This document shows, in pieces, positions 1 to 8,815 of a DNA stretch of 34,804 nt. A program made the position numbers and the translations under genes. How positions within the stretch are numbered: position 1 is the first letter of the stretch; every line of letters begins with the position of its first letter. The stretch covers positions 1 through 34,804 of the forward strand of contig JAIOSV010000020.1 of assembly GCA_021107435.1 (NCBI GenBank). Reading direction: 5' to 3'. The notes under the pieces were generated by a model. That model was not told the DNA's origin. It saw nothing but the letters and a program-made list of their open reading frames with translations, and searched no databases. Source of the DNA: Candidatus Sabulitectum sp. Its GTDB lineage: Bacteria > Fermentibacterota > Fermentibacteria > Fermentibacterales > JCC-6.

Positions 1-179
1 CAATTCACTTCCTTCACGGCAAATCCCACATACTGACCGTCGAAAAGATCCCAGATCAACTGAAATTCAGATACAAATTCATCCGGCGGTTCAGTCGTGG
101 CAGGACTGTCAATACAACCGGATTGAAGAACCACCAGAAGAAACAGGGTAATCAGCAAGGCAGCCATTTTCCTTCTCAT
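1..179 (-). CDS. Lipoprotein, probable S41-family peptidase N-terminus (partial)
   Basis: This is the first 59 codons of a minus-strand gene that runs off the left edge. Reading from the ATG at 179, the product begins MRRKMAALLITLFLLVVLQS and continues with GCIDSP. That is a short basic start, a hydrophobic core and a lipobox (LQSGC, lipidated Cys at about residue 22), so it should be an envelope lipoprotein. The following stretch, EFQLIWDLFDGQYVGFAVKE, resembles the N-terminal region of C-terminal-processing/tricorn-type S41 peptidases as I remember it ('F..lW..fd..Y..f..K..dW'). No catalytic residue is inside the window. A GGAG lies 7 nt before the ATG. It is the last visible gene of a minus-strand run that also includes the three large genes upstream, with a 33-bp gap to the nearest. 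The lipoprotein call is strong; the peptidase family is a moderate inference. Confidence 0.6.
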   Translation of the reverse strand, partial: MRRKMAALLITLFLLVVLQSGCIDSPATTEPPDEFVSEFQLIWDLFDGQYVGFAVKEVN

Positions 180-212
180 TTCAGTTCTCCTTGTATTCAG
201 GATCGAAAACAC

Positions 213-2435
213 TCATCGAATTACTGCAAACTTGCTGATAACATGATCATCTGAGGTCTGTACGCAGTAAACGTAGAGACCTGTGCAGATCAGTCTGCCG
301 TCAGAATTTGTCAGATCCCAGTATTCCTCACCAACGTCACCGCCGTAACTTCTGTGCTCCAGTGTCTTCACATGGTCTCCACTGAGTGTGTATATCTGAA
401 TATCGCACATGGGGGGAAGATTCACAAAGGCAATTTTGTTCGCGTAAGGCAATTCCCACTCAGCAGATCCTCTGTACGGGTTGGGAACAACCCTCACATT
501 CTCAGTCCAGTTCTCTTCTGCTGCCCAGCCGGGAACAACTGGAACAGGAGTACCGTCCATAGCCTTCTTGTAGTTGTTCTGCCTGCTCTCTACAGATGTC
601 TCCGCATCAAAAACACACAGCGAGTAGAAGTACGGGAAACCGGATGTAACGGTGCTGTCTGTGAAATCGTAAGTTCCGCTTTCCATCTCCCCTATCAGTT
701 CCCAGTCTGTGGCATTGAAGACCGATCTGTAAAGGTGATAACCTCCAAAGGGCTCATAGATCTCAGCCTCGTCACTCCAGGAACAATCCACAACTCCATT
801 GCTTGTTTCGTAGAAAAAGGAGGGCACCGGGGGAATATCCGGAACTCCCCACCCCCCGTCACGGTAATAGGCATCAAGCATGTTGTCGGCCTGCCTTCTC
901 AAACCCTCGAGACCGGCACCAATAACCCATCCGCCAACGATATGAAGGCTGTCACCATCAGCCAAGTCAACCGGTCCAAAAGACATAAGAAACTGGTAAT
1001 CGTATGGCCGGTAACCCATTGCAAGAGGATTCCCGTGCACTATGGGAAACGGCCCGGGGTTACCGGGCAGGAAAGCGTTTGGAGCGCTGATATTTCCCAT
1101 ACATTCAGCAAGATAAGCGGGGCCGCTCTGTCTGCCGCTGAAGTCCTGATTCTCTCCCCATACATAATCGTAAGAGACTGCGTCAGAAGCTGGAAAACCT
1201 TCTGAATTCCACCATGAATGAGAGAGGGGAACAGGACATCCAAACACATCAACTGGTCTTTCAATGGCACCATCGGCCTTCTTTATCCATAGATCAAGCA
1301 AACGCCAGCCAAGAAATCCGTTGCAGGGCGGAGAGACAGTAGGTTCACCGGAATCATCAGTTGATGAAGCAGGATTATTCCCGTCCCACATGTAGCTCAT
1401 GTTTCTTGGTACAACGGCATAAGTGGTATCGCCCACTGTGTGATGCCAGAATTCAGGTGGTCTGCCGTCCGCGAAAAGCTCAAGGCCTGTGTTTGGCTCT
1501 GTTGTATAAAGAGTATCACCGTCAGCGACCTTGAACAGCACAGTGAAATGATCTGAGACACCATCTGAATTTACATCAGCATCAACAATTCCATCTGACC
1601 CGGAATAGTTGTAGTGGTAGTAGATGTCGTCCTCGGGGTCGCTCCAGGATGCGTCGGGGTTACGCTGATAAACAAAGATATCAGCCTGACTTGCTTTTAG
1701 ACCGGAGTCAAACTCATAATCAAAAGTAGCATCCGGGTCGTTGCACCAGATGGCATGACCATCGTAAAAAACCATATCGTCAACATAGTAGTGCTGAGAA
1801 GGATCTCCTGAAGCAATATCACAATCGCCAAATATTGTGAAGCAGAAAGCATCCAGAGGAACACCGGGGTTCCCGAAGTCACTTAAATGTGTCACGGTTA
1901 TCTCATTTGCAGCGAACTGATCAAATCCGGGAGTACTCCAGCTTAAGGCACGCTGAAATGTTCTTACACCAATTGGTGAATCATTGCTTGTGGACCAGTC
2001 GTCTTCACCCCAGACGGTTTCCTCATGGGCAGTGGCTCCCGGTGTTGATTTAACCATGGGAAAACCCTCACTGGGCCGATACTCCATATAAGTGAATAAC
2101 GGAAGTAAAGATGAGCTCACATAGGCATCAGGTACACCGCCTGAAGCCACCGGACCATAAGCAGATGCCCAGATCGATCCACACCATAGATAAGTGGAAC
2201 CTTCACCGCCGGGCCACTCCATGGTGTTATTAAATCGAGATCCATACAGTCCCACATTTGAGAATATCGCCCAGAGATTGGAAAGATTATGCAGACTGCT
2301 TGCTACAAAAGGTCTTCCATCTGATTCACCCGGAAATGGAACAGGTTCCGTTCCATGGTATTTCGATTCAGCCAGGGAAGAAACAGCCACCAGAACAAGA
2401 ACAGCAGGTAAAAGCATCTTAAAAATGGTATTCAT
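213..2435 (-). CDS. Secreted protein with fibronectin-III-like and C-terminal sorting domains
   Basis: The 740-residue product starts with a signal peptide (about residues 1-22, ending near SSLAES). A long extracellular region follows that I do not recognise; it is rich in W, Y, D, G and P and contains several calcium-site-like stretches (for example DADVNSDGVSD). Residues of about 540-620 look like a fibronectin-type-III fold (PPVPSFFYET, then GGYHLYRS). The last 90 residues form an FlgD-like/type-IX-like sorting domain: 'VRVVPNPYRG', 'IQIYTLSGDHVKTL', 'GLYVYCVQ', ending KFAVIR. This implies export and attachment to the cell surface or release. The gene starts 3 bp after the TPR-like lipoprotein gene, and its ribosome site (GGGAAGG) lies in the end of that gene, so the two should be cotranscribed. 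The function is unknown. Confidence 0.75.
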   Translation of the reverse strand: MNTIFKMLLPAVLVLVAVSSLAESKYHGTEPVPFPGESDGRPFVASSLHNLSNLWAIFSNVGLYGSRFNNTMEWPGGEGSTYLWCGSIWASAYGPVASGGVPDAYVSSSLLPLFTYMEYRPSEGFPMVKSTPGATAHEETVWGEDDWSTSNDSPIGVRTFQRALSWSTPGFDQFAANEITVTHLSDFGNPGVPLDAFCFTIFGDCDIASGDPSQHYYVDDMVFYDGHAIWCNDPDATFDYEFDSGLKASQADIFVYQRNPDASWSDPEDDIYYHYNYSGSDGIVDADVNSDGVSDHFTVLFKVADGDTLYTTEPNTGLELFADGRPPEFWHHTVGDTTYAVVPRNMSYMWDGNNPASSTDDSGEPTVSPPCNGFLGWRLLDLWIKKADGAIERPVDVFGCPVPLSHSWWNSEGFPASDAVSYDYVWGENQDFSGRQSGPAYLAECMGNISAPNAFLPGNPGPFPIVHGNPLAMGYRPYDYQFLMSFGPVDLADGDSLHIVGGWVIGAGLEGLRRQADNMLDAYYRDGGWGVPDIPPVPSFFYETSNGVVDCSWSDEAEIYEPFGGYHLYRSVFNATDWELIGEMESGTYDFTDSTVTSGFPYFYSLCVFDAETSVESRQNNYKKAMDGTPVPVVPGWAAEENWTENVRVVPNPYRGSAEWELPYANKIAFVNLPPMCDIQIYTLSGDHVKTLEHRSYGGDVGEEYWDLTNSDGRLICTGLYVYCVQTSDDHVISKFAVIR

Positions 2436-2438
2436 CTT

Positions 2439-3500
2439 TTACCTTCCCATCTGAGCAAAAAGCTCGAGAAGGTCCAGCAGAAAGTTCTCAGATTGCGGGT
2501 CAAGACTCAACCCGTAACCGACCTGCTTACAGATGAACCACGAAATTATATACTTTTTATTAAGGAAGACATAGGAAGCAGCCGAAGCTGAAGCATCTAC
2601 AATGTCCGTACCAAAAACACTTTCCCTAAGCGGACTGCCGTATCCGAATTTGAAATCAGGAGCGATCTGCAACAACCCCGCCGCAGAGGCCACCGCCTGG
2701 AGAAGATCACCTGTATCTCCTCTTATCTCCTGAAGCATGACTCTTGCGGCAAGGGCGTCAAGGGTGATCTGGCCCTCCTGATCGGGTACATTGAATGAAG
2801 CATAGTCGTAAATGATGTTCTGGTTTACCATTACCCATGTATAGTAGTCAGCCCCCTGTTCAATATCCAGTATGAGAAGCGGAACCGTAAGGTAGACAGA
2901 ACCTGAAACTGTGCTGTCTCCGCTGTAGAAAGCTCCACTCTGAACGTTGAACAGATCAGCACAGGCAACGGCATTACTGTTGGAAGGGGAAAAACTGAAC
3001 TGAAGATCAGTGCTTAACTGGTTTACAAACAGATAGTTATAAATTTGTTCTCCTACCCAGACCTCACCGGAATCCGTGGTCAGAGAAAGCCAGATATCCA
3101 GAGAATCCTGTGGCAGATCAGGGTCAATACACTGGAAAACAGTCCACATGGTGTCCTGGATCTGAGCTTCGTCCTGATACTGCACTACCAGGGAACTTCC
3201 ACAATCCTTCTGAATGGCTGATTGAAAGAATGCATCTCCCTGACTCCAGTAGTCCTCAAGATAGAGACAGGCGACTCCCGCTCCCAGGAACCCCTCTGCC
3301 CGGGAAAGATCCACGGCTATTGCCTGCTGGAAATAATCATATGCGTTCAGGTGTTCCCCCTGTGAAACGGCCTGCCAGCCCAGTTCAAGAAAACCGTCAT
3401 AACCCTCCGGGTCCGGAAGGTCAGATGGATTCCGCATGCAGGCAACACCGAAGAGAATAAGGAAGATCAGAGAAGAGAAGAGGATTGTATTTCTCATCAT
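2439..3500 (-). CDS. TPR-like lipoprotein
   Basis: The product (353 residues) has a signal peptide with a lipobox (FGVAC, Cys at about 21), so it is an envelope lipoprotein. Residues of about 30-110 look like two to three tetratricopeptide-type helical hairpins: GYDGFLELGWQAVSQGEH, then AYDYFQQAIAVDLSRAEGFL, then GVACLYLEDYWSQGDAFF. The rest is of unknown fold. TPR lipoproteins commonly act as assembly or scaffold factors for envelope complexes; a role for the neighbouring sorting-domain proteins is inference. The start ATG at 3500 overlaps the TGA of the upstream gene (ATATGATG), and a GGAGGAGGA lies just before it. A second ATG follows immediately at 3497, so the first residue is uncertain by one. 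Translational coupling with the upstream gene is likely. Confidence 0.7.
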   Translation of the reverse strand: MMRNTILFSSLIFLILFGVACMRNPSDLPDPEGYDGFLELGWQAVSQGEHLNAYDYFQQAIAVDLSRAEGFLGAGVACLYLEDYWSQGDAFFQSAIQKDCGSSLVVQYQDEAQIQDTMWTVFQCIDPDLPQDSLDIWLSLTTDSGEVWVGEQIYNYLFVNQLSTDLQFSFSPSNSNAVACADLFNVQSGAFYSGDSTVSGSVYLTVPLLILDIEQGADYYTWVMVNQNIIYDYASFNVPDQEGQITLDALAARVMLQEIRGDTGDLLQAVASAAGLLQIAPDFKFGYGSPLRESVFGTDIVDASASAASYVFLNKKYIISWFICKQVGYGLSLDPQSENFLLDLLELFAQMGR

Positions 3501-5974
3501 ATTCCTCCTCCCGCTCCAACTCGAACAAGCTTCAGAGTTTCAGAATACCCCGATGTCTCCAGCCTGGCGAAATAAACTCCGGAAGGAACAGAGCTGCCGG
3601 AGTTATCTCTGCCGTTCCAGGAAACCGTATGCAGACCTCCCGGCAACTCATAATCAACAACGATTTTCAGAAGCCTTCCGGTGATGTCATAAACACTAAG
3701 AGTTACCGCTGAAACCTCCGGCAGCGAAAACCTGAAAGAAACCTGAGACAAAAAGGGATTGGGAAAACTGCCCTGCAAAACAGGAACAGACAGAACACCT
3801 GGGGAAAACAATCCCGGACTCAGCCCCAGAACATGAATTCCTTCATGGATCACAGACGCGTACATCCTTCCTTCAAGGAAATAGCTGTCCAGCTCCTGCC
3901 ACTGCTCTCCGTCAAACCTGAATATCGCTCCCTCGCATGATCCAGCGGGAAAAGAAAGCACCCCCACACCTGGATACACCGCCACAGGCCCTTCAATGAT
4001 ACCGGTAAGAATTGCTCCGGTAGAATTAAGTGGAACATCACTGCCAGCAGAGATACTCAGTGCATTTGCTTCGATCAGACTTGCCTGTGTTTGAGAAGAG
4101 AGAATACCTCCGGCAATTTCCAGTTCAGCGGTCTGAATGTCAAGAACAAGTTTTTCTGCTCCACCATAGCCAACCGCAAACTGAAGTGAATCGCTGTAAT
4201 TTAATCCAAGACTGTCGTATCCACTGCACACAAGCCGGAAGTTCCCGGCGGACCAGGAGTATGCCCGTCCAGTCCACAAAGAACCGGTCAACGGGTCCAT
4301 CTCAAGAATAGCGGTACTGTCCGGTGAGCCATCCGGTGTCAGGCTGGAGATCTCAAGCTTCGGGCCAACCCAGTCATAACCGCAGGGAATCTGAGTATCA
4401 TCACGAAACAAAGAAGTGTAAACCTGAAGAAAATGCTGGTTCATCTGGTTCTGGTGCGCTGAAAGGAAAAGACTCTTCGATGCAGTGTCCTGGCTGAGAG
4501 TGTACCGTATCATAGCGGTACCTCCAGGATTGTTGTTGGTGAGAACCAGGCAGGTTCTGTCGCCGTCAAGTTCAAATGTTCCGTTGAACAGGTCGTCGAA
4601 TTCCAGAGAATCAACAGACTGCAGTGTAGAGTCGTCTGCAAATACGATCCGATGAACGATCCAGCGACCGTTTATGTTAGCCCCGGAGCCGTTGTTCTGA
4701 TTGTACATCCCGTCAAAATAGACTGTGGTGTTACCGCCTGCAGCATAGTCACCCTCAAAGTTTGCATACTGGGCAGCGAAAGTCTGAGCGCTGATACCGT
4801 ATGTATGGGGTGCTATCCAGGTTGGGATTGGATAAGTGTCAAATTCCCCGAGAAATGAAGCAGGATCATCTATCATTGTGAAGATGAGCCCTGTGCCGTC
4901 GAGAAAATCATACCGGTAGATTCCTCCTGCAAAAGAGCCTGATACATGAGCCACAATGTTTGTGATGAGCCAGTCTTCATACAGAGGATAGACGCTGGTT
5001 TCCACAGATATGCTGTCAGGAATGGCTGGATCAATGGCTGAAGCAATGCTCAGCATTCCCGCTCCTGAAGACTGTACTATCTCAGAAAGTACACTGGATC
5101 CGACTCTCTGCTCCAGGTACTTGAACCAGAGAAACTCTCCCCCCTGATTTGCTCCAAAGTCTTTACTTGTCTGGCCGGAGCACCAGGATGTAAGTTCAAT
5201 TCCTCCACCCATGGCAAAGGCATCAAGGAAACCTTCGATCCCAAGATTGCCGTTGAGTGTGGAAGTCAGACCATAACAGGAGAACTGAGCAACCAGCCCC
5301 AGTCCACGGACCACCCACTTTTCCTCCACCGGGTTGTTTGCTATCCTTAGAAACTGCCCCAGCCCGGTTGGAACAGACCATGTATGGATCGAACCGCGAA
5401 CTTCTTCCCAGGCAGTTCCCGGCATGTTCTTGTAGGCACCGAGATTTACATAAAAAGCATTATGGTTGTTACCGGTATTACTATCCCCGTCAAAATCTTG
5501 AGGCCATGTGCAGACCCAGTTCCCCAGCCGAATGATACCCGAGTTTGGGATCGGGTGATAATCCGGCACATCTGCCAGCACTATCCATAACCTGTCATCA
5601 TCATTAACTGTTTGCGGCACCGGGCCGAACAAAGACGTAGTCGTGCCGAATACATTCACCCCCGCACCTTCAAACTGCGCGGCAATGCTGTCTACTTCAG
5701 TCTGTGTTACCAGGCTGTCCCAGATTATTTGAAACTCGTCATCAGGATTGGGAAGATCAAAGAATGTGGTGTCCTGTACAAGAAAGTAAGCATGCTCGGT
5801 AACAGCTCTGCATGTAAACTGGCGGATTTGCGGTTCATCAGGAAAATAGGAAATATCGGGTACAAGAAGATCAACAGTCTCACCCACATCCATGGCAAAA
5901 GCAGACCCTGTGCTAAAGGCAAGTAGAAAAACCACAGTAAGACCGGAAACAAGAATATGCTTCGCAGGGTCCAT
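3497..5974 (-). CDS. Secreted sorting-domain protein, degenerate metallopeptidase-like
   Basis: The 825-residue product has a signal peptide (about 1-27, ending SAFA). It ends with an FlgD-like/type-IX-like sorting domain over roughly the last 85 residues ('GSFPNPFLSQVSFRFSLPEV', 'LSVYDITGRLLKIV', 'GVYFARLETSG'). The region of about 120-235 has the layout of M30-type zinc peptidases common in this kind of organism. It has a 'DRLWIVLADVPDY' strand, then 'NNHNAFYVNLGAYKN', then 'NNPVEEKWVVRGLGLVAQ', which matches the familiar 'P.EE.WV.EG..E.A' segment. Where that family has HExxH, this protein reads GLGQF (about 204-208), and the downstream Glu is replaced (VRG). It is therefore probably a non-catalytic relative. 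It is the first gene of the minus-strand envelope operon; the AGGAAGG before the ATG is rather distant (about 11 nt). Confidence 0.7.
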   Translation of the reverse strand: MDPAKHILVSGLTVVFLLAFSTGSAFAMDVGETVDLLVPDISYFPDEPQIRQFTCRAVTEHAYFLVQDTTFFDLPNPDDEFQIIWDSLVTQTEVDSIAAQFEGAGVNVFGTTTSLFGPVPQTVNDDDRLWIVLADVPDYHPIPNSGIIRLGNWVCTWPQDFDGDSNTGNNHNAFYVNLGAYKNMPGTAWEEVRGSIHTWSVPTGLGQFLRIANNPVEEKWVVRGLGLVAQFSCYGLTSTLNGNLGIEGFLDAFAMGGGIELTSWCSGQTSKDFGANQGGEFLWFKYLEQRVGSSVLSEIVQSSGAGMLSIASAIDPAIPDSISVETSVYPLYEDWLITNIVAHVSGSFAGGIYRYDFLDGTGLIFTMIDDPASFLGEFDTYPIPTWIAPHTYGISAQTFAAQYANFEGDYAAGGNTTVYFDGMYNQNNGSGANINGRWIVHRIVFADDSTLQSVDSLEFDDLFNGTFELDGDRTCLVLTNNNPGGTAMIRYTLSQDTASKSLFLSAHQNQMNQHFLQVYTSLFRDDTQIPCGYDWVGPKLEISSLTPDGSPDSTAILEMDPLTGSLWTGRAYSWSAGNFRLVCSGYDSLGLNYSDSLQFAVGYGGAEKLVLDIQTAELEIAGGILSSQTQASLIEANALSISAGSDVPLNSTGAILTGIIEGPVAVYPGVGVLSFPAGSCEGAIFRFDGEQWQELDSYFLEGRMYASVIHEGIHVLGLSPGLFSPGVLSVPVLQGSFPNPFLSQVSFRFSLPEVSAVTLSVYDITGRLLKIVVDYELPGGLHTVSWNGRDNSGSSVPSGVYFARLETSGYSETLKLVRVGAGGGI

Positions 5975-6009
5975 GACAAGTCCATCCTTCCTGCTGGTAG
6001 CTCAACAGG

Positions 6010-6094
6010 AACAATATTGTTAACTGTGCTGTGCCGTCAACCAACCATTTTGATACTTGTTTCACTTGCTTTAGCATGTTTGCATAACAATATT
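6010..6094. promoter_or_regulatory. Divergent promoter region with repeated AACAATATT motif
   Basis: The 164-bp gap between the divergent envelope operon and the TonB-receptor gene contains a perfect 12-bp palindrome, AACAATATTGTT, at 6010-6021. A 9-bp partial copy, AACAATATT, lies at 6086-6094. The two copies sit towards either end of the gap, one close to each gene set, so a shared regulator is possible. A TTGACG hexamer on the minus strand lies just upstream of the palindrome and could be a -35 box for the minus operon. None of this is proven by sequence alone. Confidence 0.3.
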
Positions 6095-6138
6095 CTCGTT
6101 TAGGAATTTGAAAACTAAATTATTTCAGGAGAGGAGTG

Positions 6139-8808
6139 ATGCAGATAATGCTTTCACGCAGACCGAATGATTCTGAATTTCAAAGAGTTCTCTGCTTCAG
6201 AATCCTCCTGCTTTTCCTGTTCTCTTCACCGGCCTTCGCATCAAGTACCGGAGCCATCACCGGCATCGTGACCAACTCAGACGGTGATCACATAGTTGGT
6301 GCCACTGTGATGGTTGCCGGCACGCAGTTCGGGGCGATGACTAACGCCAGTGGAGAGTATTACATTCCCCGCCTTGCTCCGGGTGACTACTCAATAACTG
6401 CCAGTATGATTGGTATGGGAGCGGTGACAATGGAAGGAATTGCTGTTGTTTCCGACCAGACCACAAGAATCAATCTTGTGATGCAGGAGGCTGCTGCAGG
6501 TGAAACGGTGATCACAGTGACCGGTCAGCGGAATCTGGTTCTGGAAAGTGTTCCTTCCACCATCCATGTTGTTGATCGCAGCGAGATCGAAACCATGCCT
6601 GTATCAAGCATCATCGATGTTCTTCAGAGACAGGCTGGTGTAAGTACCCAGGGAGGAGAGATACACATAAGAGGCGGGCGTTCAGGCGAGGTTGCCTTTC
6701 TTCTGGAAGGCGCTTCTGTACGCTCACCTGTAACAAACGCCTATGCAGCAAATGTACCCCTTTCTGCCATAGCGGAAGCAACCACTGTCACCGGCGGGTT
6801 CGGAGCGGAATACGGTAATGCCCTGTCTGGAATAGTGAAGATGGTTGTAAGAGAAGGTGGATCCTCGTATGACGGAGACATCAGATTTGGAGCCGGAGCT
6901 CTAACCGCATTCGGTTATGAGACTGAAGAACGGAACTACTCTGCACCATCTGAAAATGACAACTACAGAAGTGACTGCCTCGCCGGTGAGCTTTCATTCG
7001 GTGGACCCGAACCACTGACTTCCTGCCTTCTTCCAGCACTGGGGATCAACATTCCAGGTGAGATGAAGATCTTCAGTGCTTTTGAATGGGGACGCAGCGG
7101 GTTTGATCTTGAAGACAGCAGAGGAAACTGGGAGAACAACTGGCAGAACAATCTTTCAGGCTGTCTGAACCTCACTTACCGTCCGGATCCTCTTACAACG
7201 ATCAGTTGCCTGGGAAGGTATTCCTACAAACAGAGCGGATGGGACGAGTGGGCATGGTCCAACTATGACCGGCCTGCCTACATAGATGGTGAGCCATATC
7301 TTGGCGGTGACTTTGATTACGCGCTGCCAATCAGGTTTGATGAGACATGGGGAATAACCTCAAGGATATCAAGGCTGGTGGGTGAGAAGTCTCTTCTTGA
7401 AGTCACTTTCGATAGAAGCGAGTTCTGCCAGTGGCACAGGATCAGAGATGAAGGCGGCGGCTATGTTGGTGAAGGTCTTTCTCCTGCTGCATGGTTCGGT
7501 GAGTTCTTCCCCCAGAGCGTGGCGGATTCCCTGGGCTTCTACCATGCTGGAACGCATCCTTCCGTATGGCTTGATTCAAGAAGCAGTGTTGTAACAGGCA
7601 AGGTTGGAATTACCAGTCAATTGAACAGAATGTTGAAGATCAACACCGGTATTGAAGGCAGCTACTACGATATTTACGATTTCAGCGTAGACTCCAAAGG
7701 CCCGGAACAGACCTGGGTAACAATATGGAAAGCATACCCCAGTTCCGGTGCGGCATACCTGCAGACTTCCATGAACTTCTCCGGAGCAATGGTTCTGAAC
7801 GGAGGCCTGAGAGCGGATTTGTTCAACCCCAATACAAAAATGATAACCCCGGGAGAAAGCGGCTCAACCGATATTCCGGTAAAATTCCAGTTGAGTCCCA
7901 GATTCGGTATCACGCATCCCATATCTGAAAGGGATGTATTTTTTGCCACCTACGGACGTTACTTTCAGATGCCCAACCTCAATCAGATGTTCTCCGGTTC
8001 CAGTTACAACCTCTCCGGTAACTTCTCCATTGTGGGGAATCCCGATCTTGATGCAATAAGAACCATCTCTTACGAAGTGGGAGTGAGACACAGGATAGAG
8101 GATCTTTCCACCCTCTCTTTTTCCGCTTTCTCAAAGCTGATCAGCGGACTTGTTCAAACTACTCCCGGCTCAACAGAAGGCCTCGATCAGTTCTTCATGT
8201 ACGAAAATGACAACAGCTACGCGACAGTTCAGGGGGCTGAACTCACTATTCTCCGCCTGCCGGGATACTTCTGGTCAGGCAGCGTCAGTTATACGTACTC
8301 CGTGGCCGAGGGCAGGTACTCCTCTGCAACTGAACAGTATCAGTACTCAAGTGAAGGGTATGCGGTGATCCCCACTGATGACAACTACCTTGACTGGGAT
8401 CAGCGTCACACCGCCAACGCTCACCTGAACCTGAGTACAAACCGTGAAGAGGGACCCGTCTGGGCGGGCATCCACCCGTTCGAAGACTCTGCTATCAGTT
8501 TAAGCTGGTCATGGGGAAGCGGATATCCATTCACCCTGACTTCAGATGAAATGCTTCCAGCTATTAACAAAATGCGGTATCCATGGACCATGCAGACCGA
8601 TTTGAGCGGAACCCGCAAATTCTGGATCGGAACCGCCGAGCTTGAAGCAAAGGTCACCGTCTTCAACCTTTTCGACCGGTCAAACATTGTCAGGATCTTT
8701 GACCCTGCCTTATACACCAGTACATGCAACCCCGGAGGGATCAGATCAAACCCGGCGGCATATTCTCCAGCCAGGCATATCTTCTTCGGCCTGGGTATAA
8801 GCTGGTAG
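6139..8808 (+). CDS. TonB-dependent outer-membrane receptor with carboxypeptidase-regulatory-like domain
   Basis: The product is about 889 residues. It has a signal peptide (ending near PAFAS), then a CarboxypepD_reg-like beta-sandwich (about 36-118; 'GAITGIVTNSDGDHIVGATV' and 'GEYYIPRLAPGDYSITAS'). A TonB plug domain follows (about 125-240; 'VDRSEIETMPVSSIIDVLQR', 'GGEIHIRGGRSGEVAFLLEG', 'GFGAEYGNALSGIVKMVVRE'), then a long aromatic-rich beta-barrel ending in ...GLGISW. The terminal aromatic residue is usual for outer-membrane barrels. It should move an unidentified substrate across the outer membrane using TonB energy. AGGAG at 6127-6131 is 7 nt from the ATG at 6139; a GTG at 6136 is possible but worse spaced. 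The lipoprotein gene follows after 7 bp, probably in the same transcript. Confidence 0.88.
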   Translation: MQIMLSRRPNDSEFQRVLCFRILLLFLFSSPAFASSTGAITGIVTNSDGDHIVGATVMVAGTQFGAMTNASGEYYIPRLAPGDYSITASMIGMGAVTMEGIAVVSDQTTRINLVMQEAAAGETVITVTGQRNLVLESVPSTIHVVDRSEIETMPVSSIIDVLQRQAGVSTQGGEIHIRGGRSGEVAFLLEGASVRSPVTNAYAANVPLSAIAEATTVTGGFGAEYGNALSGIVKMVVREGGSSYDGDIRFGAGALTAFGYETEERNYSAPSENDNYRSDCLAGELSFGGPEPLTSCLLPALGINIPGEMKIFSAFEWGRSGFDLEDSRGNWENNWQNNLSGCLNLTYRPDPLTTISCLGRYSYKQSGWDEWAWSNYDRPAYIDGEPYLGGDFDYALPIRFDETWGITSRISRLVGEKSLLEVTFDRSEFCQWHRIRDEGGGYVGEGLSPAAWFGEFFPQSVADSLGFYHAGTHPSVWLDSRSSVVTGKVGITSQLNRMLKINTGIEGSYYDIYDFSVDSKGPEQTWVTIWKAYPSSGAAYLQTSMNFSGAMVLNGGLRADLFNPNTKMITPGESGSTDIPVKFQLSPRFGITHPISERDVFFATYGRYFQMPNLNQMFSGSSYNLSGNFSIVGNPDLDAIRTISYEVGVRHRIEDLSTLSFSAFSKLISGLVQTTPGSTEGLDQFFMYENDNSYATVQGAELTILRLPGYFWSGSVSYTYSVAEGRYSSATEQYQYSSEGYAVIPTDDNYLDWDQRHTANAHLNLSTNREEGPVWAGIHPFEDSAISLSWSWGSGYPFTLTSDEMLPAINKMRYPWTMQTDLSGTRKFWIGTAELEAKVTVFNLFDRSNIVRIFDPALYTSTCNPGGIRSNPAAYSPARHIFFGLGISW

Positions 8809-8815
8809 GGAGGAA

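Noticed and set aside
354-1205. Long plus-strand frame (283 codons) opposite the sorting-domain protein
   Set aside because: It is a shadow of the minus-strand gene, whose signal peptide, domain order and sorting domain are clear. The plus-strand product has no recognisable feature.
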